Origin: Arthrobacter sp. 9AX
GTDB taxonomy: Bacteria; Actinomycetota; Actinomycetes; Actinomycetales; Micrococcaceae
Length of the DNA: 64,000 nt
Assembly: GCF_902506095.1 (NCBI RefSeq)
Contig: NZ_LR733293.1
Span: forward strand, 2,031,134 to 2,095,133
Direction: 5' to 3'
In this document: positions 20,028 to 27,332 of the stretch, in pieces
Numbering within the stretch: position 1 is the first letter of the stretch
How the letters are laid out: each line of letters starts with the position of its first letter
Program-made: the position numbers and the translations under genes
The notes under the pieces: model-generated
What the model was told of the DNA's origin: nothing
What the model saw: only the letters and a program-made list of their open reading frames with translations
Databases searched by the model: none

Positions 20028-20783
20028 CTGCACGCAGAATGGTTCCTCATTCAGTACACCCATGATCTGCGGCGCCATGAGCCCCGGAATGTCGGTATAG
20101 CTGTTAACTCTCCGGCGGGATGGCACCTTCAGTTCGTCGGTGAACGTCCGGACGGAGGCTTCGACGGTCATAAGTTGAAGAGCTTTAAGCTGGAGCGCGA
20201 TTACTTCGAATCATGGGTGAAGTACTACCGGCGTTCGGCGGAATCAGACACGTGGGAGGACGCGCTGACTCTCCAACAGCGACGACCGCATAACTTCGCC
20301 ATATCGACGGGCGGGGTGCAGCTTGAGACAGAGACGAATTGGCAAGCTTTCACAGCTCGTCTTTTCGGAGAACTTGTCGCCGATCCTGCTCCAAAGCCGG
20401 GTGATGACTTCGACAGCCGGGTAAGGAAGCTCTTCCGTGCTGCCAATATCACGCCGCAGGAGAACGTGGAGATGGAGGGACTTTGGACACCCGGCGGCCC
20501 GGTCCATCGCATCAGGTTTGACTTCGGCGTTCAGCAAGGCCAGGGCGGCATCATTGAGAAAGTTCCGCTTAGAGACACCCCCGTATTCAGCTTCAAAGGC
20601 AGGCGAGATGCCGTCCAGCTGCGAGATCCTAGAACGAAATTCATAGCTATAACCGAATGGACAGGCAGGGAAAGCGAAGACAAAATCGATGCGCTGCTGC
20701 ACCCACTGGAAGAAATCGCCCAAACAATAAACCTTGAGGACAGCACTGCCGCAGATCAACTCGTAGAAGCGCTGGCTTTGTGA
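20028..20783 (+). CDS. DUF3037-like partner of the HipA-like kinase
   Basis: About 251 residues. The N-terminus EWFLIQYTHDLRRHEPRNVGIAV resembles DUF3037, whose members open with a strand and the words 'NVG' and sit beside HipA_2 kinases. The rest is not recognised. No membrane segment or signal peptide is seen. The frame opens at TTG 20013, but a good GGAGGT ribosome site (20015-20020) lies inside it, 7 bases before CTG 20028, so I place the start there. A CTG start would be unusual. Function unknown; a regulator or target of the kinase is an inference from pairing. Confidence 0.6.
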   Translation: MHAEWFLIQYTHDLRRHEPRNVGIAVNSPAGWHLQFVGERPDGGFDGHKLKSFKLERDYFESWVKYYRRSAESDTWEDALTLQQRRPHNFAISTGGVQLETETNWQAFTARLFGELVADPAPKPGDDFDSRVRKLFRAANITPQENVEMEGLWTPGGPVHRIRFDFGVQQGQGGIIEKVPLRDTPVFSFKGRRDAVQLRDPRTKFIAITEWTGRESEDKIDALLHPLEEIAQTINLEDSTAADQLVEALAL

Positions 20784-21100
20784 CCGAGGCTCGCGGCCTC
20801 GCACCTACGCTTTAGGGGTCAGCTAAGTGGTTCATGAATAGGGCATCCGGCTGAAGCTTGCCCTATCAAACCTTCGCGGCACTGATGTCCACGGGGACGC
20901 GCCCAGGCGCTGGGGTTGACGGTATCTGTCCAGCCAACTCTTAGGACAGCCCTGCTGGATTTGAATCGAGCATCAGAACGCCTCCCCTCTGGACATGTCC
21001 AGAGGGGAGGCGTTCAATTGAAATTGGGGCGCCTGGTGCACTCCCGTGGCCGCCGTCAATGGCAGTCACAACTTGCTGTCCGCTGCAAGGAGGGGGCGGT
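20784..21100. other. Noncoding gap holding a long palindrome
   Basis: About 317 bases between the kinase pair and the ImmA-like protease. Apart from the 40-base palindrome listed separately, and the AAGGAGGGGG ribosome site just before 21101, I see no gene or tRNA. Confidence 0.5.
20976..21015. repeat. 40-base perfect palindrome
   Basis: Twenty bases from 20976 (beginning GAACGCCTCCCC) are followed with no spacer by their exact reverse complement, centred on ACATGT. No T-run follows, so it is not a textbook terminator. The inner half is TCTGGACA/TGTCCAGA. The same octamer occurs as a spaced dyad at 43339-43359 near the right end of the element. Possible roles: cruciform, terminator for the DUF3037 gene, or protein-binding site. 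Confidence 0.8.
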
Positions 21101-21589
21101 ATGGACCAGCAAAAATCGCAAGAACAGGGGCCAGTTCAGGTTGCGGCCGAGGCATTCGCATCACTGCGGCTACCGAACCACCTGACGCTGGAGAGGCTGA
21201 TCGCCATCGTGGCCGCCCGACGTCGGCGTCGAATCGAGATCGAAGCCACGACGATCCTCAACGGCACGTCCGTCTGCGGTCTCTGGTTGTCGACGGATAC
21301 TCGGGAAATCATTCTGCACGCCGTCACGGACTCAGCACTCCATAGGCAGCAGTTCATCCTTCATGAACTTGGGCATATGATCCTGCGCCACGATGAGTTG
21401 GGGATTTCCTCCGACTATGCAGGCAGCCTCTTCCCAAATCTTGACGGGGAGATGGTGTCACGAGCTTTGGCGCGGAGCAGCTTCGTCGACGATCTGGAGG
21501 CCGCAGCTGAGACTCTCGCGGATCTACTTGCCGGCGCTATCCGCGACAGCACCTTGGAGCCAAGGTCATTTGAACAGGTTTTCGGGTGA
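21101..21589 (+). CDS. ImmA/IrrE family metallopeptidase
   Basis: A 162-residue zinc peptidase of the ImmA/IrrE type, which usually cleaves a neighbouring XRE-type repressor to derepress a mobile element or stress genes. The zinc motif is FILHELGHMILRH; the third ligand Glu probably lies in the helix DDLEAAAETLADLLAG. ATG 21101 is chosen because AAGGAGGGGG precedes it. The stop overlaps the next GTG (GTGA). Its likely target is the EspR-like HTH protein two genes downstream, by analogy with other ImmA/regulator pairs. Confidence 0.85.
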   Translation: MDQQKSQEQGPVQVAAEAFASLRLPNHLTLERLIAIVAARRRRRIEIEATTILNGTSVCGLWLSTDTREIILHAVTDSALHRQQFILHELGHMILRHDELGISSDYAGSLFPNLDGEMVSRALARSSFVDDLEAAAETLADLLAGAIRDSTLEPRSFEQVFG

Positions 21590-22621
21590 TCCAGGCAGTC
21601 ACGGCTGCGGTCATCTGGGGCCTCGTTCTGTGCTTGTTGCCCGGCCTGCGAACGAGGAAAGATCACAGCATCCTCGTTGCCGCCGTTGCGATTGCAACCG
21701 CCCTAACCTTGAATGTCGATCCAATCTATCTCGCGGGTGATCAAGCCCTCGGCAGCCACAACCTCCTGGATCTTCTCGCAAACATTCTGATGGTCGTGGG
21801 AATCTACTTCCTTTCCCAGGCGATCCTCCGGGCCGCAGAGCTCACCGATGCACCTCTGCGCAGAGACCGTCGCGGCCTCCTGATTTTGGGCCTGGTCACC
21901 GTGGGGCTGGTCCTTGCATTCCTCGGCATTGAAGCACCGGCGTCCTCAACCAAATTCATGTCGGATTACGGTGACCAGCCAGCTGCCGCCCTCTATTCCG
22001 CGATCCAGTTTGTTTACATCGGGGTGGTCGTCGGCGTCACCGGATACGTGCTTCAGATTCCGACGGCGGATGGCCGCTTCCTACTTCCGTGTCGCCTTCA
22101 CCCTCATTGGCCTAGGCTGCCTCCTGGCTCTCGTCGTAGTGTTCTCAGTCTTGGGAGTGGACCTTGCCCATCTTCTCGGAGACCAGTCGACCATGCAGCA
22201 GTTGGCGGCTATATACGACACCAGTTTTGTCGGGGCGATGTTGTTCCTGTGTGCTGGACTGGCCCTGCCACCAGTAGCGCGCCGGATCGTTCAGCGAACG
22301 CAACAGAGGACTCAATCAGGCTTGCTCCTGGACCTCACATCCACTTGGGAGAAAGCTACAGTTACCCGCAAGGATGGACGCCTGGCGACGCCCACTGGTG
22401 TCATCGAGCGGGGAGACCCAGAGACGCGGAGGCTCCATCGGATGCTCGTCGAAATCGAGGATGCTCTCCTGATGGATCCCGCTGCTGCTAAGTTGCTGGA
22501 TGAAGCTGATTTTCGAACATTGACTCGAACAGAGCATTATCTCGCCTCCCATAGGGACACGCAGGGTAGTCGATTGGGCATTGCGCGATGGGGGAGGGGG
22601 AAGAACTCAAGTGGCAGATGA
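21586..22621 (+). pseudogene. Frameshifted polytopic membrane protein (MAB_1171c/DUF6545-like)
   Basis: A membrane protein of about 340 residues split over two frames. The first frame (from GTG 21586) carries about five hydrophobic segments up to GVTGYVLQ. The second frame (about 22060 to stop 22621) continues with two more segments (ASYFRVAFTLIGLGCLLAL and SFVGAMLFLCAGLALPP). It ends in a cytoplasmic domain, LLLDLTSTWEKATV onward. The switch falls between about 22050 and 22080 and needs one base skipped. Proteins of this shape lie between ImmA/IrrE and XRE genes in actinobacteria. Inactivating mutation, sequencing error and programmed +1 shift are all possible. Confidence 0.7.
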
Positions 22622-23057
22622 TGCCGTAGAACCCTCGGAGTCGCCCCAGGCCAGGCTCGCTCGCAAGATCAATCTCTTGCTGGATTTGTATGAGTCTCGA
22701 GGAACAGGTCCCTTGTCCTACAAGGAAGTCAGCGAAGCAATGGCTCAGCATGGCACGCCGTTGTCGCGGTCAAGATGGGCCTACATGCGAAACGGTGACA
22801 GCTCCCTGGCTATGGACCAGGAACTGCTGCAGAACCTCGCGGCATTCTTCGGGGTGGATCGCCGCTACCTCCTGGATGACTCAACAGAGTTACCCGAACT
22901 GGTGAAAGCCCAGCTGCGCCTCTTGAAGTCCATGCGTGAGGCTCGGGTTAGGAACTTTGCGGCCAGGCAACTCCAGGACTTGTCCCCTGAGACGCTCGCC
23001 CGACTTCGGGATGTAATCGACAAGCATGCCGGGGATGGCGAAGATGAAAGCTCCTAG
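22611..23057 (+). CDS. EspR-like HTH regulator (first copy)
   Basis: A 148-residue DNA-binding protein. N-terminal ARLARKINLLLDLYESRG, the SYKEVSEAMAQHGTPLSRSRWAYMRNG helix-turn-helix, FFGVDRRYLLDD and a C-terminal helical pair match the layout of mycobacterial EspR. Like EspR it should dimerise through the C-terminus. GTG 22611 is chosen because GGGGGAGGGGG precedes it; it overlaps the membrane-protein gene by 11 bases. A paralogue lies at 24643-25152. Probable target of the ImmA-like peptidase. Overlaps the hydrolase start by about 32 bases. Confidence 0.75.
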   Translation: MADDAVEPSESPQARLARKINLLLDLYESRGTGPLSYKEVSEAMAQHGTPLSRSRWAYMRNGDSSLAMDQELLQNLAAFFGVDRRYLLDDSTELPELVKAQLRLLKSMREARVRNFAARQLQDLSPETLARLRDVIDKHAGDGEDESS

Positions 23058-24219
23058 CGTGCTGGGCCGTTTAGCCTTAGGAGTCGTAGGTGTAGCAGCA
23101 GTGACGTTCCTTGGCGCTGCCTACTTTGCGCGCAGGGTGGTGGTGCCGAGCACCACACGTCGGGAGGATCTTTCCATCAGGCAAGTCTTGTCCGGCGACG
23201 ATGGATCCCTGAGGGTTGAACTGCCAGCGACCCCATTAACGAGAGCCCCAGGCCGATACAGCTTGTGGTTCGGCAACGGCAAAGGCCACGCCTGCATCGG
23301 TCCTGTCGTAGACGAAGAGATGCATAAGGGAACATTGACTCGGCTCGTGGAGCGAGTCGACTCCGGTGACCTACACGCTGCTACCGCCGGCATCTGGAGC
23401 GGGTACGCCTACTCCAAACCCGAGCAACTGGGCCTGCCTTTTGAGAACGTGGAAATTCAGGTCGACGGCGGTATGGCACCCGCATGGAGATTCGCGCCCA
23501 CGGCCGACGGTCCGGGATCTTCGACATGGGCCATCCACGCGCATGGGATGGGTGGGAAACGCGCCGGCGCCCTTCGCGGTGTTCCTGTTCCGAGCAGACT
23601 CGGCATCACATCGCTGGTCGTGTCATTCCGGAACGATGGCGAAGCGCCGCCGTCGAACGATTCTCGGTACTCGTTGGGCCAGAATGAGTGGTTAGACATC
23701 GAAGCGGCCATTAGGTACGCCGTGGACCACGGCGCTGAACGGCTCGTATTGTTCGGATGGTCTCTCGGCGGTTCCATGGCTCTGCGTGCAGCAAGCCTCT
23801 CAGCCCATTCTCATCGGATCATCGGCCTGGTGCTCGTGGCTCCCGTCCTGGATTGGACTGAGACTCTGACGTCTAACGGGAGCGCCACTGGGTTGCCGGA
23901 AGTTATAGTCAGGGCCGGGCTGATGATGTTGGGTTCGAATGCCGGCCGCTGGGTCACGGGCCTCAAGCAATCCATTGACCTCTCCGCGCTGGACTGGGTT
24001 ACCCGCGCTGGTGACCTCAAGACGCCGACCCTCATATTGCATGGGATCGACGATAAATCGACACCGATGGCAGTCTCTGCGCGATTCGCCGAGCTACGAC
24101 CAGACCTCGTTCAGTTGGTTCGCTTCGATGTTCCGGGGCATTCACTCGAGTGGAACGCCGATACCGAGAGGTGGGAGTCGTCCGTTACGCGCTTCCTGAA
24201 GTCGCTGCCCGCTGACTGA
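23026..24219 (+). CDS. Membrane-anchored alpha/beta hydrolase
   Basis: A 397-residue serine hydrolase with one N-terminal membrane segment (about 12-35, LGRLALGVVGVAAVTFLGAA). The catalytic domain therefore probably faces outward. The nucleophile elbow is GWSLGG (about residue 247), an oxyanion-type HAHGMGG precedes it, the acid lies near HGIDDKSTP, and the catalytic His is in VPGHSLEW. Three in-frame ATGs (23026, 23035, 23044) overlap the regulator gene's 3' end. It is the last gene of the ImmA-led run, so co-expression is likely. Substrate unknown. Confidence 0.82.
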   Translation: MPGMAKMKAPSVLGRLALGVVGVAAVTFLGAAYFARRVVVPSTTRREDLSIRQVLSGDDGSLRVELPATPLTRAPGRYSLWFGNGKGHACIGPVVDEEMHKGTLTRLVERVDSGDLHAATAGIWSGYAYSKPEQLGLPFENVEIQVDGGMAPAWRFAPTADGPGSSTWAIHAHGMGGKRAGALRGVPVPSRLGITSLVVSFRNDGEAPPSNDSRYSLGQNEWLDIEAAIRYAVDHGAERLVLFGWSLGGSMALRAASLSAHSHRIIGLVLVAPVLDWTETLTSNGSATGLPEVIVRAGLMMLGSNAGRWVTGLKQSIDLSALDWVTRAGDLKTPTLILHGIDDKSTPMAVSARFAELRPDLVQLVRFDVPGHSLEWNADTERWESSVTRFLKSLPAD

Positions 24220-24461
24220 AACGTGGCAGCAAGGTCCGCAAGTTCCCTTTCCACCAAATCCGGCCGCGCTTTATACGTTCCCGAATCGAGGATGACAACG
24301 CCTGCCTCGCATAGAAGACTGAGGTGTTTGCGGACAGAGGAAGCAGAAATGGTGAGGGCTGCAGTAACCTCATGGTAGGTCGCCGGGCCATGGGTCATCA
24401 AATAGCGAATGAGGCGGCTTCGCGTCCGGTTCATCAAGATGTTCGCCATGGAGACCACCAT
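24111..24461 (-). CDS. ArsR-type winged-helix regulator (first copy)
   Basis: About 116 residues. The core RSRLIRYLMTHGPATYHEV, then SASSVRKHLSLLCEAGVVI, is an ArsR-family winged helix. No metal-binding cysteine pair is evident. The start is ATG 24461 or ATG 24449, the latter having GGTGG in front. The C-terminal 36 residues overlap the hydrolase gene on the other strand, which is unusual. The protein may end functionally before that part. A perfect operator-like dyad (24490-24509) lies 29 bases upstream. Confidence 0.6.
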   Translation of the reverse strand: MVVSMANILMNRTRSRLIRYLMTHGPATYHEVTAALTISASSVRKHLSLLCEAGVVILDSGTYKARPDLVERELADLAATFQSAGSDFRKRVTDDSHLSVSAFHSSECPGTSKRTN

Positions 24462-24489
24462 CAGGTGACGAGGGAATCTTGTGCGGCCC

Positions 24490-24509
24490 GCTGTAGACGG
24501 GTCTACAGC
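24490..24509. promoter_or_regulatory. Operator-like dyad between divergent regulators
   Basis: The perfect inverted repeat GCTGTAGAC-GG-GTCTACAGC lies between the minus-strand ArsR gene and the plus-strand second EspR-like gene. Its 9-base arms and 2-base spacer suit a dimeric winged-helix repressor. It is likely autoregulation or control of the divergent pair. Confidence 0.55.
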
Positions 24510-24642
24510 AAAACGATACGCTCATCCACATACGGATGGAAGGAAGAAGCCCCGCTTCTTGCAAGTGGAGTTGGCCAAGGCAATACTGGGCAACAATTAG
24601 TGACCCGCCGACGATAGCCAGGTCTGGCCTGGGAGGTGAATC

Positions 24643-25152
24643 GTGTCTGGAGACGAAGAAGGTCTGAAAGGCGCGGAACTCTCTCCCCAAGCCGAACTTG
24701 CACGCCGCCTAAACCTGCTGCTCGACGTCGTCGTTGCAGAGCGAGGACAACCCGTTACGTTCCGCGAAGTCCAGCAAAAGCTGGCGGAGAAGGGCATTAA
24801 GCTTTCCAGAGCCCGCTGGTTCTACATGAAGGACGGCACAGGCAGGCTGGTGAGCGACCCGGCGCTACTAGGCGCCTTGTGCGACATATTCAATGTGGAC
24901 CCGGCCTATCTGCTGGGCAGCGGCGCCGCAGATCTGCCCGCGCGTATTGATTCTCAGCTTGAGTTTGTGAAGTCTCTCCGCGCTGCGAGAGTGAAGACCT
25001 TCGCGGCTCGGACTCTTGGTGACGTGTCTCCAGAGACACTTCGGGCGATCACGGAGTACCTGAACAAGGACATCAGCCGCCGGCCAGAAGGGGAGAGGGC
25101 CGAGGCCAGTCCGCAGTTGGACGCGGATGACGCGCCCGAGCGCGCAGACTAA
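24643..25152 (+). CDS. EspR-like HTH regulator (second copy)
   Basis: A 169-residue paralogue of the protein at 22611: both share ARxxNLLLD near the start, the SRxRWxYMxxG turn of the HTH, VDxxYLL, and the C-terminal KTFAARTLGDVSPETLRAI region. This points to a duplication inside the element. The extra C-terminal tail is acidic and disordered. GTG 24643 follows a good GGGAGGTG site. It is followed by a convergent ArsR gene, repeating the order seen for the first copy apart from the hydrolase. Confidence 0.75.
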   Translation: MSGDEEGLKGAELSPQAELARRLNLLLDVVVAERGQPVTFREVQQKLAEKGIKLSRARWFYMKDGTGRLVSDPALLGALCDIFNVDPAYLLGSGAADLPARIDSQLEFVKSLRAARVKTFAARTLGDVSPETLRAITEYLNKDISRRPEGERAEASPQLDADDAPERAD

Positions 25153-25183
25153 ACGACGGGCTCATCTTTCCAACACACCGCGG

Positions 25184-25507
25184 CTACTTCTCTAGCAAGT
25201 ACTTAAGGTGAGCGTCGAGCAGTTCCTTGATCCGGACAGGGTTCGCCGAATACCGCGGTGACCGTCCGTGCCTACGCCCAGGCTCGACGTCGACCATCAC
25301 TACACCTGCCTCTTCGAGCGCCGCTAGATGCTTGGCAACGCTGGGATCGCCCGCGCTGACAGCAGCGACGATATCCCCGCGCGTCGCCGGCCCAGTGGCC
25401 GTGAGGAATCGAAGAATCTCGTTTCGAGCGCGGTTGCCGAAGGTTGCGACGGCAGCCTCGACGTCGGCCGACCAAGCGGCGTCGTGGGGCTGCGTAATTC
25501 TCGGCAT
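25184..25507 (-). CDS. ArsR-type winged-helix regulator (second copy)
   Basis: A 107-residue winged-helix protein: FGNRARNEILRFLTATGPATRGDIV, then DPSVAKHLAALEEAGVVMV and a basic wing RRHGRSPRYSANP. There are no cysteines for metal sensing. It lies convergent to the second EspR-like gene. The AT-rich region upstream of its start (around 25550-25585) probably holds promoters for both this gene and the sigma-like pair. Confidence 0.75.
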   Translation of the reverse strand: MPRITQPHDAAWSADVEAAVATFGNRARNEILRFLTATGPATRGDIVAAVSAGDPSVAKHLAALEEAGVVMVDVEPGRRHGRSPRYSANPVRIKELLDAHLKYLLEK

Positions 25508-25693
25508 AAGGTCATTCTTCCCGAAGGCGGTGCAAAAAGTAAGAACCGCACTCTTGACGATACTTTAATTATCTTCGACAATAATTCCTGTAGCTTCTTC
25601 TGGTCGTTGTTGGATCTCCGCATCCACTAACTGGGGTGGCCGTTTGCGCGACTCTGCGAACTACTCGATCTGAACACTCAAAGCGGTGAAGCC
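25508..25693. promoter_or_regulatory. AT-rich divergent promoter region
   Basis: A markedly AT-rich patch at about 25551-25592 (TTGACGATACTTTAATTATC and following) between the divergent ArsR gene and the sigma-like pair. TTGACG followed by TTATCT at 17-18 base spacing may be a promoter. This is inference from composition only. Confidence 0.35.
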
Positions 25694-26173
25694 ATGGAAA
25701 TTGAAGCCAGGGCGTATCAATCTACAAAGGGATCAGAGACGGTCGCTGACGTTGACGTCTCATTGCGAAGCGCACCTCCGCCGGGAGAGCCCGTCGTCCA
25801 GATCGATCGAATTATGGTCGCGGTTGATGGCGTGCACCGTTACGTCGTTTCTCGGCTCGCACGGATCGGGCGAGCCTGCGACGTGGACGACGTCATGCAA
25901 GATATCCGGGTCGCCGTCTGGGACGGGGTTGCGCGGGGACGCTACCGGGAGCTGCCCGGCATCCCCTTTGAAGCGTGGGTCCAAGGTGTCTGCAATAAGA
26001 TCTGCGCTGCCCATATCCGGCGCGAGCTTAGCCATCAAACGTTGCCCTTGCTTGTTGACTTCACGACGACGGAGAGCTCGCCCGAGCTTCTTGCTGTCGT
26101 CCAGGCTGGGGCGGCAGGAAACGACGCCGAGAACTATGTCGATAGGCGTGGGCACACGCCATGCTGGGCCTAA
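25694..26173 (+). CDS. Sigma-70 region 2-like protein (first half of a split sigma factor)
   Basis: A 159-residue protein with a region-2-like core: VDGVHRYVVSRLARIGRACDVDDVMQDIRVAVWDG, then IPFEAWVQGVCNKICAAHIRR. DDVMQDIRVAVW matches the -10 recognition and core-binding helix of ECF-type sigma factors. It stops without a region 4. The next gene overlaps it by 13 bases and supplies a region-4-like helix-turn-helix. It is either a genuine two-subunit sigma (as B. subtilis SigO/RsoA) or a broken gene. It sits just ahead of the transfer module, so control of conjugation is plausible. Confidence 0.6.
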   Translation: MEIEARAYQSTKGSETVADVDVSLRSAPPPGEPVVQIDRIMVAVDGVHRYVVSRLARIGRACDVDDVMQDIRVAVWDGVARGRYRELPGIPFEAWVQGVCNKICAAHIRRELSHQTLPLLVDFTTTESSPELLAVVQAGAAGNDAENYVDRRGHTPCWA

Positions 26174-26592
26174 TTCAGCGCAGCGTCAGTGAGGAAACCT
26201 GGAGGCTTGCCGTGTCCAGCCTCACAGGGCCGAGACACTACGGCCCTCCGTCTCCTAAGGACCGGCGTCGATGGCATGCCGTAACCGTCGTTCGGCAGAC
26301 GGCCAAAACAATCAACACTGCATTGAACTGCCATCCCGAACCTGGATTAGGCGTCGACGAACTCTGTCAGTGCGCTGCCAACTGCCTTCCCACAAACGTC
26401 CTGCGGAGCGTCGCGGAAACTATTGTCCGTCCGGGCCTGCGAGGACTGGATAGGTCCGTTCAGATGGCTGCTCTTGCCCGCGAGCTCGGCGTCACCGAGA
26501 GGTACATCGCTGTGAATATCGGATTTGCTCGGCAGCTGTATCTAGCAGCTTGGCGCGTGCTTCAGCACGAAGTGAACAGGCCGGCTGTGTAG
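26161..26592 (+). CDS. Sigma region 4-like protein (second half of a split sigma factor)
   Basis: A 143-residue protein. The N-terminal part (RWHAVTVVRQTAKTINTAL) is not recognised. The C-terminal MAALARELGVTERYIAVNIGFARQ looks like a sigma region 4 helix-turn-helix. An in-frame stop lies at 26143-26145, 15 bases before the ATG, so it is a separate frame from its neighbour. Translation could be coupled through the 13-base overlap. I could not decide between a split sigma and an old frameshift. Confidence 0.55.
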   Translation: MLGLIQRSVSEETWRLAVSSLTGPRHYGPPSPKDRRRWHAVTVVRQTAKTINTALNCHPEPGLGVDELCQCAANCLPTNVLRSVAETIVRPGLRGLDRSVQMAALARELGVTERYIAVNIGFARQLYLAAWRVLQHEVNRPAV

Positions 26593-26621
26593 GTCGTGGT
26601 TGTCGTTCACCGGAGTTGGCT

Positions 26622-27332
26622 ATGAATTGGTTCCGTAGAGTTGGCCGCCGGGAATGGTTGGCGGCAGGGCTGATCGCCCTGCTCATGATTAGTGCAGTCT
26701 TTCTATTTTGGCCTGCCGGTAGCCCCAGCGGACCGGTCCCGCCGACCACTTCCGCAACCGCGCCTTCGACAGTGAAGCCATCAGGCACTGCCACTGCACC
26801 GGGCAGTACGTTCGGCGTTCCTGGCGAGCCGGTTACGCCAGAGACAATGCAGGATGGTTTGCCACGTACGCTCGATTACCGGGCGCTCGCTGTAGCGGCA
26901 GCCAAGGGAATCTATAGCTGGGACAGCCGCTCGTCGTCGTACTCGGATGTATATGCCAAGGTGCGCTCGTGGTGGGAGTTGCTGCCTGATGGATCGAATC
27001 CCTTATCTGTGCTGGTTCGAGAGCTTGAAGGGACAGGCGTGACAGCCGGGACCTTCACCGCCCTGGCAGACCAGTCCGCTCGTCGAAGCAGCATCGCCGA
27101 GTCCCTGCGCTGCGATCTAGAGTTGGCCAAAGTCCAGGAGTATCCGGCCCCGTGGGAGGGCCTTCACGTATGCACGGTGATCGTGCAAGTTGTGGACGAG
27201 TCTAGTAACGGCAGAATCGCCTATGCGGCACCCGTCACGGTGATGGTCAACTGTCCTCCTGCCACCACCGCTCCATCTGGGCACTGCGCCATGGTTGCCT
27301 TTTACGCAACCGCAGAGAGAATCGTCTACTAG
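26622..27332 (+). CDS. Single-pass extracellular protein of the transfer module
   Basis: A 236-residue protein with one N-terminal membrane segment (about 12-32, EWLAAGLIALLMISAVFLFW) and a Pro/Ser/Thr linker. The extracellular domain has cysteines near RCDLELAKV, HVCTVIVQVV, VNCPP and GHCAMV. Topology and position recall VirB8/TraH-type NTF2-like components of type IV secretion, but similarity is not demonstrated. ATG 26622 has CGGAG upstream; the longer frame is rejected. The stop TAG overlaps the next GTG by one base. Confidence 0.65.
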   Translation: MNWFRRVGRREWLAAGLIALLMISAVFLFWPAGSPSGPVPPTTSATAPSTVKPSGTATAPGSTFGVPGEPVTPETMQDGLPRTLDYRALAVAAAKGIYSWDSRSSSYSDVYAKVRSWWELLPDGSNPLSVLVRELEGTGVTAGTFTALADQSARRSSIAESLRCDLELAKVQEYPAPWEGLHVCTVIVQVVDESSNGRIAYAAPVTVMVNCPPATTAPSGHCAMVAFYATAERIVY

